Below, piece by piece: positions 24,659-32,779 of a stretch of 64,000 bases of DNA. This stretch comes from Streptomyces flavotricini. GTDB lineage: Bacteria > Actinomycetota > Actinomycetes > Streptomycetales > Streptomycetaceae. The stretch lies in contig NZ_JAINUL010000001.1 in assembly GCF_020639365.1 (NCBI RefSeq), positions 4,838,879 through 4,902,878 of the forward strand. The letters run 5' to 3'. The notes under the pieces are model-generated. The model saw only the letters and a list, made by a program, of their open reading frames with translations, was not told the DNA's origin and did not search any database. The translations under genes were made by a program, and so were the position numbers. Each line of letters starts with the position of its first letter. The first letter of the stretch is position 1.

Positions 24659-24811
24659 TCAGCCGCCGCACTGGCAGGGTGCGCCGGACTGGCAGCCGCA
24701 GCCGCAGCCCGAGCCGCAGCCGCATGCGGCGAGCAGCGGGAGCCGCAGCGGCTCGGGCCGCGGCGGCTGCTGCTCGTGCTCCGGGGTGATGGGGACGGGG
24801 GAATCGGGCAT
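24659..24811 (-). CDS. Small C-terminally Cys-rich protein
   Basis: A 50-residue ORF with a very good GAGGAGGAT ribosome site before the ATG at 24811. The N-terminal half is Pro/Glu-rich ('MPDSPVPITPEHEQQPPRPE'); the last 22 residues hold seven Cys in Gly/Ser spacing ('ACGCGSGCGCGCQSGAPCQC'). It lies 130 bp downstream of phoU on the same strand. The Cys cluster could bind metal (metallothionein-like) or be a modified peptide; both are inference. No modifying enzymes are adjacent. Confidence 0.6.
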   Translation of the reverse strand: MPDSPVPITPEHEQQPPRPEPLRLPLLAACGCGSGCGCGCQSGAPCQCGG

Positions 24812-24940
24812 GGATCCTCCTCGCAGGCGGCGTGCGTGGCGTCGTACCGGTACGTCTCGTACGCAAGGCCTCTTACTGCCTTCGCCCTCATTCATGCCCA
24901 GCCGCACCGGCGCGTCAACGGCGCATTGGAGCAGAGCGCC

Positions 24941-25618
24941 TCAGACGCCCTCGACCTGCGTCGGCGCCTGCAGCTCGTCCGCGTGCTCGCCCGTCACCAG
25001 GTAGACCACGCGCTTGGCCACCGACACCGCGTGGTCCGCGAAGCGCTCGTAGTAGCGGCCCAGCAGGGTCACGTCCACCGCGGTCTCGATGCCGTGCTTC
25101 CAGCGGTCGTCCATCAGGTGCTGGAAGAGCGTGCGGTGCAGCTGGTCCATCTCGTCGTCGTCCTGCTCCAGCTGGAGGGCCAGGTCGACGTCCTTCGTGA
25201 TGATGACCTCGGCCGCCTTCGCCATCAGGCGCTGCGCCAGCTGCCCCATCTCCAGGATGGTGGCGTGCAGGTCCCGGGGTACGGCGGTGTCGGGGAAGCG
25301 CAGCCGGGCCAGCTTCGCCACGTGCTGGGCCAGGTCGCCCGAGCGCTCCAGGTCCGCCGACATGCGCAGCGAGGTCACCACGATGCGCAGGTCGGTGGCG
25401 ACCGGCTGCTGGCGGGCCAGCAGCGCGATGGCGCGGGCCTCCAGGTCGTGCTGGAGGTCGTCCACCTTCTGGTCGGCGGCGATGACGCTCTCGGCGAGCT
25501 TCAGGTCGGCGTCGAGCATGGACGTCGTGGCCCGCCCGATCGCGGAACCGACGAGCCGTGCCATCTCGACCAGGCCTTCCCCGATCGAGTCCAGTTCCTC
25601 GTGGTACGCGTCACGCAT
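24941..25618 (-). CDS. phoU: Phosphate transport/signalling regulator PhoU
   Basis: A 225-residue, all-helical protein made of two PhoU repeats, with the metal-binding-type signatures 'RSGDLAQHVAKLARL' and 'ERFADHAVSVAKRVVYL'. PhoU couples the Pst phosphate transporter to the PhoR kinase and keeps the phosphate regulon off when phosphate is plentiful. It is divergent from phoR-phoP across a shared regulatory gap carrying a PHO box, as in S. coelicolor. Confidence 0.95.
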   Translation of the reverse strand: MRDAYHEELDSIGEGLVEMARLVGSAIGRATTSMLDADLKLAESVIAADQKVDDLQHDLEARAIALLARQQPVATDLRIVVTSLRMSADLERSGDLAQHVAKLARLRFPDTAVPRDLHATILEMGQLAQRLMAKAAEVIITKDVDLALQLEQDDDEMDQLHRTLFQHLMDDRWKHGIETAVDVTLLGRYYERFADHAVSVAKRVVYLVTGEHADELQAPTQVEGV

Positions 25619-25728
25619 GGCTTGTCCCTCTCTTGCCTACTGCCTCTGCTGCCCGTGTGGGACGGGCCGGGGCGGCCTCGTGCCCCCACGTTGACACGGT
25701 GGGGCGCAAACGCGTCCGACTCCGGCAT

Positions 25729-25761
25729 CACAAGTGAATCAACCCCGTCGCCACGGTGAAC
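25729..25761 (-). promoter_or_regulatory. PHO box in the phoU / phoR gap
   Basis: On the minus strand three 11-nt direct-repeat units follow each other from 25761: GTTCACCGTGG, CGACGGGGTTG, ATTCACTTGTG. Units one and three fit the PhoP repeat consensus (GTTCACC core); the middle one is weak. It lies 111 bp before phoU and 74 bp before phoR, so PhoP can control both. Confidence 0.75.
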
Positions 25762-25834
25762 TCTGGGCGACGACTGTTCGAGGTGCCACCCGAACGGCTG
25801 TGGAAGTGCCGTCGGGCCTGCTTAACCTTGAGTC

Positions 25835-27058
25835 ATGGACGTGAACGCGGCGGTCGCCGCAGCTGCAGCGATCGCCGGTCTTTGCACCGGTGTGATCGCG
25901 ATGCTGGCGTTCCGCTGGAGCGAGCGCGACCAAGCCCGCCCCACCCGGAGCTCCATGCGCCCCGACATCAACGCGGTGCTCCCGCCCGGTGTGGACACCG
26001 TCCTCTCCGTGCTCCGCTCCTCCGCCGTCGTGCTCGACGAGGGCGACGCGGTGGTCAAGGCCAGCTCGGCGGCGTACGCCCTGGGACTGGTACGCGGCGG
26101 CAAACTCGCCGTCGAGCCCATGCTCCACATGGCCCGCGACACCCGCCGCGACGGGGAAATACGCCAGGTCGAGCTCGACCTGCCCCGGCGCGGCACCGGC
26201 CGCGGCGAGGCCCTCGCGGTCTCGGCGCGCGTCGCCCCGCTGGGCTCCCGGCTGGTCCTGCTCCTGGTCGAGGACCTCACCGAGGCCCGCCGCATCGAGG
26301 CCGTGCGGCGCGACTTCGTCGCGAACGTGTCGCACGAGCTGAAGACGCCGGTCGGAGCCATCTCCCTGCTGTCCGAGGCCGTCATGGACGCCTCGGACGA
26401 CCCCGAGGCGGTCAGCCGCTTCGCGGGCCGCATGCAGATCGAGGCCACCCGCCTGATCAACCTCGTACAGGAGCTCATCGACCTCTCCCGGGTGCAGAAC
26501 GACGACCCGCTCGAGGACGCGGAGCCCGTACGGGTGGACACGCTGGTGGCGGAGGCCATCGACCGCTGCCGCCACACGGCCTCCTCCAAGCACATCACCA
26601 TGGCCGCCGGCGGCACCGCCGACCTGCGCGTCTGGGGCAACCGGGGGCAGCTCGCGGCCGCCCTCGGGAACCTGGTCGAGAACGCCGTCAACTACAGCCC
26701 CGCCCGCACCCGCGTCGGCATAGCCGGACGCAGGGTCGCGGCACCTGGGGGAGACTTGATCGAGATCGCCGTGACCGACCAGGGCATCGGCATCCCGGAA
26801 AAGGACCGCGAGCGCATCTTCGAGCGCTTCTACCGCGTGGACCCGGCCCGCTCCCGCGCCACGGGTGGAACCGGCCTCGGCCTTGCGATCGTGAAGCACG
26901 TAGCGGCCTCACACGGCGGGGAGGTGTCCGTATGGAGCTCGGAGGGTCAGGGCTCCACGTTCACCCTGCGCCTGCCGGAAGCAGCCGCTCCGGCACCTGC
27001 CCCCGCCACCACCCCGGCCGCGGGGTCCTCCGCGCCGAGCCACCCCACGCCTGCCTGA
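25835..27058 (+). CDS. phoR: Phosphate-sensing histidine kinase PhoR (SenX3-like)
   Basis: A 407-residue membrane kinase. One N-terminal hydrophobic helix (about 4-24) anchors it, followed by a PAS-like region (about 50-155), a HisKA domain with phospho-acceptor His167 ('FVANVSHELKTPVGAISLL'), and an HATPase domain with 'NLVENAVNYSPA' (N box), 'VTDQGIGIPEKD' (G1) and 'TGGTGLGLAIVKH' (G2). It pairs with PhoP, whose gene starts 53 bp downstream, and responds to phosphate limitation through PhoU. Confidence 0.94.
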   Translation: MDVNAAVAAAAAIAGLCTGVIAMLAFRWSERDQARPTRSSMRPDINAVLPPGVDTVLSVLRSSAVVLDEGDAVVKASSAAYALGLVRGGKLAVEPMLHMARDTRRDGEIRQVELDLPRRGTGRGEALAVSARVAPLGSRLVLLLVEDLTEARRIEAVRRDFVANVSHELKTPVGAISLLSEAVMDASDDPEAVSRFAGRMQIEATRLINLVQELIDLSRVQNDDPLEDAEPVRVDTLVAEAIDRCRHTASSKHITMAAGGTADLRVWGNRGQLAAALGNLVENAVNYSPARTRVGIAGRRVAAPGGDLIEIAVTDQGIGIPEKDRERIFERFYRVDPARSRATGGTGLGLAIVKHVAASHGGEVSVWSSEGQGSTFTLRLPEAAAPAPAPATTPAAGSSAPSHPTPA

Positions 27059-27110
27059 ACCACGCTTCTCCGCGAACCAAGCCAGCCATTCCTGCCCCGG
27101 AGGTCCTTCC

Positions 27111-27791
27111 GTGACCCGAGTGCTCGTCGTCGAGGATGAGGAATCCTTCAGCGACGCCCTGTCCTACATGCTCCGCAAGGAGGGCTTCGAGGTCGCCATC
27201 GCCGCGACCGGGCCCGACGGGCTCGACGAGTTCGAGCGCAACGGCGCCGACCTCGTCCTCCTCGACCTGATGCTCCCCGGTCTGCCCGGCACGGAGGTCT
27301 GCCGGCAGCTGCGCGGCCGCTCCAACGTGCCCGTCATCATGGTGACGGCCAAGGACAGCGAGATCGACAAGGTCGTCGGGCTGGAGATAGGAGCCGACGA
27401 CTACGTCACCAAGCCCTTCTCCTCGCGCGAGCTGGTCGCCCGCATCCGCGCGGTCCTGCGCCGCCGCGGCGAGCCGGAGGAGGTCACCCCGGCCGCGCTG
27501 GAGGCCGGCCCCGTACGGATGGACGTCGACCGTCACGTGGTCACCGTCGCCGGAGCCAAGGTGGACCTCCCGCTGAAGGAGTTCGACCTGCTGGAGATGC
27601 TGCTGCGCAACGCGGGCCGCGTGCTGACCCGCATGCAGCTGATCGACCGGGTCTGGGGCGCCGACTACGTCGGCGACACCAAGACGCTGGACGTCCACGT
27701 CAAGCGCCTCCGCGCCAAGATCGAGCCCGACCCGGGCGCCCCGCGCTACCTGGTCACGGTCCGCGGCCTGGGCTACAAGTTCGAGCCGTAA
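27111..27791 (+). CDS. phoP: Phosphate response regulator PhoP
   Basis: A 226-residue OmpR-type regulator from GTG 27111 with a GGAGG ribosome site. The receiver domain has 'VEDEESF' acidic residues, phospho-acceptor Asp52 ('LVLLDLMLPG') and 'VMVTAKDSE'; the C-terminal winged helix spans about 130-226 ('LKEFDLLEMLLRNAGRVLTR', 'LDVHVKRLRAKIEPD', 'VRGLGYKFEP'). It binds PHO boxes such as the one upstream of phoU/phoR and controls phosphate scavenging and secondary metabolism. Confidence 0.95.
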   Translation: MTRVLVVEDEESFSDALSYMLRKEGFEVAIAATGPDGLDEFERNGADLVLLDLMLPGLPGTEVCRQLRGRSNVPVIMVTAKDSEIDKVVGLEIGADDYVTKPFSSRELVARIRAVLRRRGEPEEVTPAALEAGPVRMDVDRHVVTVAGAKVDLPLKEFDLLEMLLRNAGRVLTRMQLIDRVWGADYVGDTKTLDVHVKRLRAKIEPDPGAPRYLVTVRGLGYKFEP

Positions 27792-27833
27792 ACCGCGGGC
27801 GGGCGGCTCGGGCAAGAGGAGCCGCACACACGA

Positions 27834-27867
27834 AAGGGCCCCGTCCGCCGGAGCGGACGGGGCCCTT
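27834..27867. terminator. Bidirectional terminator between phoP and the lipoprotein gene
   Basis: A perfect 15-bp stem (AAGGGCCCCGTCCGC, 27834-27848; complement 27853-27867) with a 4-nt loop, between convergent genes. Confidence 0.88.
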
Positions 27868-27886
27868 CGTACGTGGTGCCGCAGGC

Positions 27887-28567
27887 TCAGTGGCCGGCGC
27901 TGTGCGACGGGGAACCCGACGGGGCGCCCGAGGCCGCGCCCGACGGGGTGCCGGAAGCGGCGCCCGAGGGGGTCGTGGCAGGGGAGCCGGACGGGCTGCC
28001 CGAGGGGGCGCCCGAGGGGCTGCCCGACGGCGTGGCGCCGGGGGCGGCGATCGGGGCCTCGGTCGGGCCGAAGCCCGCGTACATGCCGGTGCCCGGGACG
28101 ACGAAGGCGGCGATCGGCACGTCCCCCGCGTTGCTCAGCTGGAAGACGAGCTCCTGCGCGTTGCCCTTCTGCACGGCCTCCCCGCCCTCGATCACGGCGG
28201 AGGGGTTGCCCTTGCCGCCCAGGACGATCGAGCCGTTGGCCGGCACGGTGACCTTGGACGCGCCCTCGGCGGGCTTCAGCACGACCTTGCTCTTGCCACC
28301 CACGAGGGTGATGGCGTCGAGGGTCTGCGGCTTGATGCCGGTGTTGAAGAGCGTCGCGGAGACGGCGGCCGGGCCCTTGCCCTCCTTCTCGCCCTGGGTG
28401 ATCACCAGCGCGTTCTGGATCTTGATGTTGCCCTTGGTGACAGCGGCGTTGTCCGGCTTGATCTGGAGCGTTTCCGCGTCTTGGCCTGCACCGCAAGCGG
28501 CCAGCGAGGCGATCGAGAACACGACGGCGGTGGCGGCGAGGGCGCCGCGTCGAAGGCTGCGGCTCAC
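27887..28567 (-). CDS. DUF461-type lipoprotein
   Basis: A 226-residue lipoprotein. The signal peptide ends in lipobox L-A-A-C (Cys about residue 25). The ~140-residue beta-sandwich body ('SATLFNTGIKPQTLDAITL', 'VTVPANGSIVLGG', 'ELVFQLSNAGDVPIAAFVVP') fits the PCuAC/DUF461-like fold of copper-chaperone relatives, but the His/Met copper ligands of PCuAC are not evident. The C-terminus is a Gly/Ser/Pro repeat tail (repeated S-G-A/S-P units) ending SHSAGH. It is convergent with phoP. Function not established. Confidence 0.75.
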   Translation of the reverse strand: MSRSLRRGALAATAVVFSIASLAACGAGQDAETLQIKPDNAAVTKGNIKIQNALVITQGEKEGKGPAAVSATLFNTGIKPQTLDAITLVGGKSKVVLKPAEGASKVTVPANGSIVLGGKGNPSAVIEGGEAVQKGNAQELVFQLSNAGDVPIAAFVVPGTGMYAGFGPTEAPIAAPGATPSGSPSGAPSGSPSGSPATTPSGAASGTPSGAASGAPSGSPSHSAGH

Positions 28568-29215
28568 GGCGGCGGCAACTCCTTGGACGTACGGAACGGA
28601 AGGGTGGGCAGTCTCGGAGCGGCCGAGGTAAAGCCGCCCTAAGGGTGTGTCAGCGCGCTTAGGTTACCGAGCCGCCGCCCCGCCCCCGCACCCGACCCTC
28701 CGCAGCGCACGGGCCACCCTGCGCCGGTCCCGCGATCTTGCATTCCGCCGTGGTTCACGCCGCTCTTCCTGCGGCTCTTCCCCCTGCCCTTCCGCCCGTC
28801 ACTTCCCGTGCCGTTCATCTGCCGATCACGTGCCGCCCGCATATCGCCCGCCGGGGTCCCGGTGATCAATTCCGGGATTCCTTCGAACGGCCCCCCGTGA
28901 TCAATTCCCGATTGGGCCTGAACCGCTCCGTACGGGTGGTCGCCAGTCGAACGGAGTAGTTCGGTTTCCCGGCTTCGAAACCGGCAAAACGGGATGTACG
29001 TCACACTGCTGCGACCGGCGCCCGGGTGTAGCGTGGCCGTTTCGCCCGGTCCGCACAGCGCCTCCGACCTGCGAATACCCCCCTCCGGAAGCTCTTCGCA
29101 GCACGTTCGTGTCGTTGTTGTCAAGCCCCGAGATGTGCCCTGACCTGCGAAAACGCCATTCATAACAGTCGGTTCTCGTGTTACCCTGGATAGCCACGGA
29201 AGGGGTACCTGTCAC
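28568..29215. other. 648-bp divergent intergenic region before carD
   Basis: It holds the promoters of the lipoprotein gene (left) and carD (right). I see a 7-bp hairpin at 28962-28983 (CGGTTTC/GAAACCG) and a possible -10 element TACCCT near 29182-29187, about 30 bp before carD. Base composition is less GC-biased near carD. I found no ORF with a convincing ribosome site and no tRNA. Confidence 0.5.
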
Positions 29216-29698
29216 ATGACGTTCAAGGTTGGCGACACCGTGGTCTATCCCCATCACGGGGCCGCGCTGATCGAGGCCATCGAAACTCGCCAGATCAAAG
29301 GCGTGGACAAGACCTACTTGGTGCTCAAGGTCGCCCAGGGCGACCTGACGGTTCGTGTGCCTGCGGACAATGCGGAGTTCGTCGGCGTTCGCGACGTAGT
29401 CGGCCAGGACGGGCTGGACCGGGTCTTCGAGGTGCTTCGTGCACCGTACGCCGAAGAGCCGACGAACTGGTCCCGGCGCTACAAGGCAAATCTGGAGAAG
29501 CTCGCTTCTGGCGATGTCATCAAGGTCGCCGAAGTGGTGCGTGACCTGTGGCGTCGTGAGCGTGAGCGCGGGCTTTCCGCGGGTGAGAAGCGCATGCTCG
29601 CGAAGGCGCGCCAGATCCTGGTGAGCGAGCTCGCGCTCGCGGAGAACACCAACGAGGACAAGGCAGAGGCCCTCCTCGACGAGGTTCTCGCGTCCTGA
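29216..29698 (+). CDS. carD: CarD-family RNA polymerase-binding regulator
   Basis: A 160-residue protein. The N-terminal Tudor-like RNAP-beta-binding domain (about 1-60, 'FKVGDTVVYPHHGAALIEAI') is followed by a helical DNA-binding C-domain with the Trp wedge in 'EPTNWSRRYKANLEKL'. CarD stabilises RNAP open complexes at rRNA and many other promoters and is essential in mycobacteria. It stands just upstream of ispD-ispF, the order seen in many actinobacteria, but a hairpin separates them. Confidence 0.95.
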   Translation: MTFKVGDTVVYPHHGAALIEAIETRQIKGVDKTYLVLKVAQGDLTVRVPADNAEFVGVRDVVGQDGLDRVFEVLRAPYAEEPTNWSRRYKANLEKLASGDVIKVAEVVRDLWRRERERGLSAGEKRMLAKARQILVSELALAENTNEDKAEALLDEVLAS

Positions 29699-29743
29699 CG
29701 CGGGAAAACCTTCACACAGTTGTGCCGCGGTGCCCGATGACAT

Positions 29744-29765
29744 GCCCTCTCCTCCACGAGAGGGC
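29744..29765 (+). terminator. Terminator after carD
   Basis: An 8-bp perfect stem (GCCCTCTC, 29744-29751; complement 29758-29765), 6-nt loop, followed by TGTTG, 45 bp after carD. Confidence 0.65.
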
Positions 29766-29944
29766 TGTTGCCGGGCGCTGCGGCATGTCTGTACCCACAC
29801 CTTTGCTGCACTCTTTCCACCGGCGTGCCGGGTCCTGACAGCCTGCTCGACCGGTCGTCACGGAAGGGGCGAGGGCGTCGCACCCGGCACCCTTCAGGCC
29901 ATACCCATGTCGGCCGAAGTCACAAACCTGGCTCGGAGCTACTG

Positions 29945-30691
29945 ATGTCTGACGAATCGCGCCCCCACCGCACCGCCGCGGTGATCCCGGCCGCCGGCCG
30001 CGGGGTACGCCTCGGCCCCGGCGCCCCCAAGGCCCTGCGGGCCATCGGCGGCACCCCCATGCTCATCCACGCCGTCCGCGCGATGGCCCGCTCCCGGGCC
30101 GTTTCCCTCGTGGTGGTCGTGGCCCCGTCCGACGGCGCCGCCGAGGTGCGCCGGCTCGTCGACGAGCACGCGCTGCCCGAGCGGACCGAGATCCTGGTCG
30201 TCCCGGGCGGCGAGACCCGCCAGGAATCCGTGAGCGCCGGCCTCGCAGCGCTCCCCGCGGACATCACCTCCGTCCTCATCCACGACGCGGCCCGCCCGCT
30301 CGTCCCCGTGGACACCGTGGACTCCGTCGTCGAGGCCGTGCGCGAAGGCTCACCCGCCGTCGTACCGGCCCTGCCGCTGGCCGACACCGTCAAGGAGGTC
30401 GAGCCCGGCGGGCCCGGCGAGCCCGAGCCGGTCGTCGCCACCCCCGAGCGGGCCCGGCTGCGCGCCGTGCAGACCCCGCAGGGCTTCGACCTCGCGACCC
30501 TCGTACGGGCGCACGAGGCCATCGCCGTCAACGGCGAGGGCGCCACGGACGACGCCGGAATGGTGGAACGGCTCGGCGTCACCGTCATGGTGGTTCCCGG
30601 CCACGAAGAGGCCTTCAAGGTCACCCGCCCGCTCGACCTGGTCCTCGCCGAGGCCGTACTCGCCCGCAGGAGGGCCACCGATGCCTACTAG
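29945..30691 (+). CDS. ispD: 2-C-methyl-D-erythritol 4-phosphate cytidylyltransferase
   Basis: A 248-residue MEP-pathway enzyme that makes CDP-ME from MEP and CTP. The ATG at 29945 has a GGAG ribosome site; the frame extends upstream through non-coding DNA. Motifs: nucleotide loop 'VIPAAGRGVRLGPGAPKAL', 'VVPGGETRQESVSAGL', 'LIHDAARPLVP' and 'AVQTPQGFDLATL'. It overlaps ispF by 11 nt, so the two are co-translated. Confidence 0.95.
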   Translation: MSDESRPHRTAAVIPAAGRGVRLGPGAPKALRAIGGTPMLIHAVRAMARSRAVSLVVVVAPSDGAAEVRRLVDEHALPERTEILVVPGGETRQESVSAGLAALPADITSVLIHDAARPLVPVDTVDSVVEAVREGSPAVVPALPLADTVKEVEPGGPGEPEPVVATPERARLRAVQTPQGFDLATLVRAHEAIAVNGEGATDDAGMVERLGVTVMVVPGHEEAFKVTRPLDLVLAEAVLARRRATDAY

Positions 30692-31190
30692 CCCCACCGG
30701 TTCCGCCGCCCCGCTGATCCCGCTCGTCGGGATCGGCACCGACGTGCACGCCTTCGAGGCCGGGCGCGAGCTGTGGTGCGCCGGGCTGCTCTGGGAGGGG
30801 GAGGACGGCCTCGCCGGGCACTCCGACGGCGACGTCGCCGCCCACGCCGCCTGCGACGCCCTCTTCTCCGCCGCCGGCGTCGGCGACCTCGGCGCGCACT
30901 TCGGCACCTCCCGCCCCGAATGGTCCGGCGCCGCCGGCGTCACCCTCCTGGCGGAGGCCGCCCGCATCGTCCGCGCCGAGGGCTTCGAGATCGGCAACAT
31001 CGCCATCCAGGTGATCGGCGTACGCCCGAAGATCGGCAAGCGGCGCGAAGAGGCCCAGAAGACCCTGTCCGCTGCCGCCGGGGCCCCCGTCTCCGTCTCC
31101 GGCACCACCACCGACGGCCTCGGCCTCACCGGCCGCGCCGAAGGGCTCGCCGCCCTCGCCACCGCACTGGTGTACCGGACGAATCCGTAG
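30681..31190 (+). CDS. ispF: 2-C-methyl-D-erythritol 2,4-cyclodiphosphate synthase
   Basis: A 169-residue trimeric enzyme of the MEP pathway that cyclises CDP-ME 2-phosphate. Zn ligands Asp and His are in 'GIGTDVHAF', with the third His in 'GHSDGDVAAHAACDALFSAA'; 'TSRPEWSGAAG' and C-terminal 'TTTDGLGLTGRAEGLAA' complete the fold. Its start lies inside the end of ispD. Confidence 0.95.
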   Translation: MPTSPTGSAAPLIPLVGIGTDVHAFEAGRELWCAGLLWEGEDGLAGHSDGDVAAHAACDALFSAAGVGDLGAHFGTSRPEWSGAAGVTLLAEAARIVRAEGFEIGNIAIQVIGVRPKIGKRREEAQKTLSAAAGAPVSVSGTTTDGLGLTGRAEGLAALATALVYRTNP

Positions 31191-31221
31191 CCCCGGGGAC
31201 ACCTGTTCCGCAACAAAGCAC

Positions 31222-31247
31222 CCCCGCGCCCCGAAAGGGTCGCGGGG
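31222..31247 (+). terminator. Terminator after ispF
   Basis: A 7-bp GC stem (CCCCGCG, 31222-31228; complement 31241-31247) with a 12-nt loop that itself can pair CCC/GGG. It lies between ispF and cysS. Confidence 0.6.
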
Positions 31248-31277
31248 CACTGCTACAGGCCCACTACCCTGGATGCC

Positions 31278-32678
31278 GTGACTATTCGCCTGTACGACAC
31301 CAGCGCCCGGCAGATCCGCGATTTCGTCCCGCTCACGCCGGGCTGCGTCTCGATCTACCTCTGTGGCGCCACCGTGCAGGCGGCCCCGCACATCGGGCAC
31401 GTCCGCTCCTACCTGAACTTCGACATCATGCGCCGCTGGTTCGCGTACCGCGGTCTCGACGTCACCTTCATCCGCAACGTCACCGACATCGACGACAAGA
31501 TCATCACGAAGGCCGAGGACCAGGGCCGCCCGTGGTGGTCCATCGGCTACGACAACGAGCGCGCCTTCAACGACGGCTACGACGCGCTGGGCTGCCTCCC
31601 GCCCACGTACGAGCCGCGCGCCACCGGCCACGTGCCCGAGATGATCGAGATGATGCGCGGGCTCATCGAGCGCGGCCACGCGTACGAGGCCGACGGCAGC
31701 GTCTACTTCGACGTGCGCTCGTACCCGGGCTACCTGGAGCTGTCGAACCAGGACATCGACGACCTGCGCCAGCCCACCGAGCAGGGCATCACCGGCAAGC
31801 GCGACCCCCGCGACTTCGCCATGTGGAAGGCCACCAAGCCGGGCGAGCCCGACTGGGAGACCCCGTGGGGCCGCGGCCGTCCCGGCTGGCACCTCGAATG
31901 CTCCGCCATGGCGCACAAGTACCTCGGCAGCGCCTTCGACATCCACGGCGGCGGACTCGACCTGATCTTCCCGCACCACGAGAACGAGATCGCCCAGGCC
32001 AAGGCCTTCGGCGACGAGTTCGCGCAGTACTGGGTGCACAACGCCTGGGTCACCATGTCCGGCGAGAAGATGTCGAAGTCGCTGGGCAACTCGGTGCTCG
32101 TCTCCGAGATGGTCAAGGCCTGGCGGCCGATCGTCCTGCGCTACTACCTCGGCACCCCGCACTACCGCTCGATGATCGAGTACAGCGAGGAGTCGCTGCG
32201 CGAGGCCGAGTCCGCGTTCGCGCGGATCGAGGGCTTCTACCAGCGCGTCATCGAGAAGGCCGGCAAGACGGTCGAACCGGCCCCCGAGGTCCCGCTCGCC
32301 TTCGCCGAGGCCATGGACGACGACCTGGGCGTGCCGCAGGCGCTGGCCATCGTCCACACCACGGTCCGCCAGGGCAACAGCGCCCTCGCCGCCGATGACA
32401 AGGACGCCGCCGTCGCCCGGCTGTCCGAGGTGCGCGCCATGCTCGGCGTCCTCGGCCTGGACCCCCTCGACCCGCACTGGGCCGGTGAGTCCGACCGCGG
32501 CGAGGACCTGCACGGCGCCGTCGACACCCTCGTACGCCTCGTCCTGGAGCAGCGCGAGTCCGCCCGGGCCCGCAAGGACTGGGCGACCGCCGACGCCATC
32601 CGCGACCAGCTCCAGCAGTCGGGCCTGGTCATCGAGGACAGCCCCACGGGACCGCGCTGGTCGCTCGGCCCGCGCTGA
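31278..32678 (+). CDS. cysS: Cysteinyl-tRNA synthetase
   Basis: A 466-residue class I synthetase from GTG 31278. Zn/substrate Cys29 is in 'SIYLCGATVQ', HIGH at 38-41 ('PHIGHVRSYLNF'), 'GRPGWHLECSAMAHKYLG' holds the second Zn ligands, 'IHGGGLDLIFPHHENE' the third, and the KMSKS loop is 'SGEKMSKSLGN'. The C-terminal DALR-type domain is present ('RKDWATADAIRDQLQQSGL'), which distinguishes it from the shorter mycothiol ligase MshC. Confidence 0.95.
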   Translation: MTIRLYDTSARQIRDFVPLTPGCVSIYLCGATVQAAPHIGHVRSYLNFDIMRRWFAYRGLDVTFIRNVTDIDDKIITKAEDQGRPWWSIGYDNERAFNDGYDALGCLPPTYEPRATGHVPEMIEMMRGLIERGHAYEADGSVYFDVRSYPGYLELSNQDIDDLRQPTEQGITGKRDPRDFAMWKATKPGEPDWETPWGRGRPGWHLECSAMAHKYLGSAFDIHGGGLDLIFPHHENEIAQAKAFGDEFAQYWVHNAWVTMSGEKMSKSLGNSVLVSEMVKAWRPIVLRYYLGTPHYRSMIEYSEESLREAESAFARIEGFYQRVIEKAGKTVEPAPEVPLAFAEAMDDDLGVPQALAIVHTTVRQGNSALAADDKDAAVARLSEVRAMLGVLGLDPLDPHWAGESDRGEDLHGAVDTLVRLVLEQRESARARKDWATADAIRDQLQQSGLVIEDSPTGPRWSLGPR

Positions 32679-32705
32679 GGCGCCGCCGCCCGGAGCAGTC
32701 CGACT

Positions 32706-32731
32706 GTGCCGCCCGGCCTCCCGGGCGGCAC
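32706..32731 (+). terminator. Terminator after cysS
   Basis: An 11-bp stem (GTGCCGCCCGG, 32706-32716; complement 32721-32731), 4-nt loop, then ACTCTTCAT, 27 bp after cysS. Confidence 0.8.
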
Positions 32732-32779
32732 ACTCTTCATACGTACATATCGCAGCATCAACGAAAACAGGTAGAGGTC

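Noticed and set aside
30621..32513. 630-residue open frame antisense to ispF-cysS
   Set aside because: It is a shadow frame caused by high GC third positions; composition is Arg/Gly/Val-rich without motifs, and the opposite strand holds well-supported ispF and cysS.
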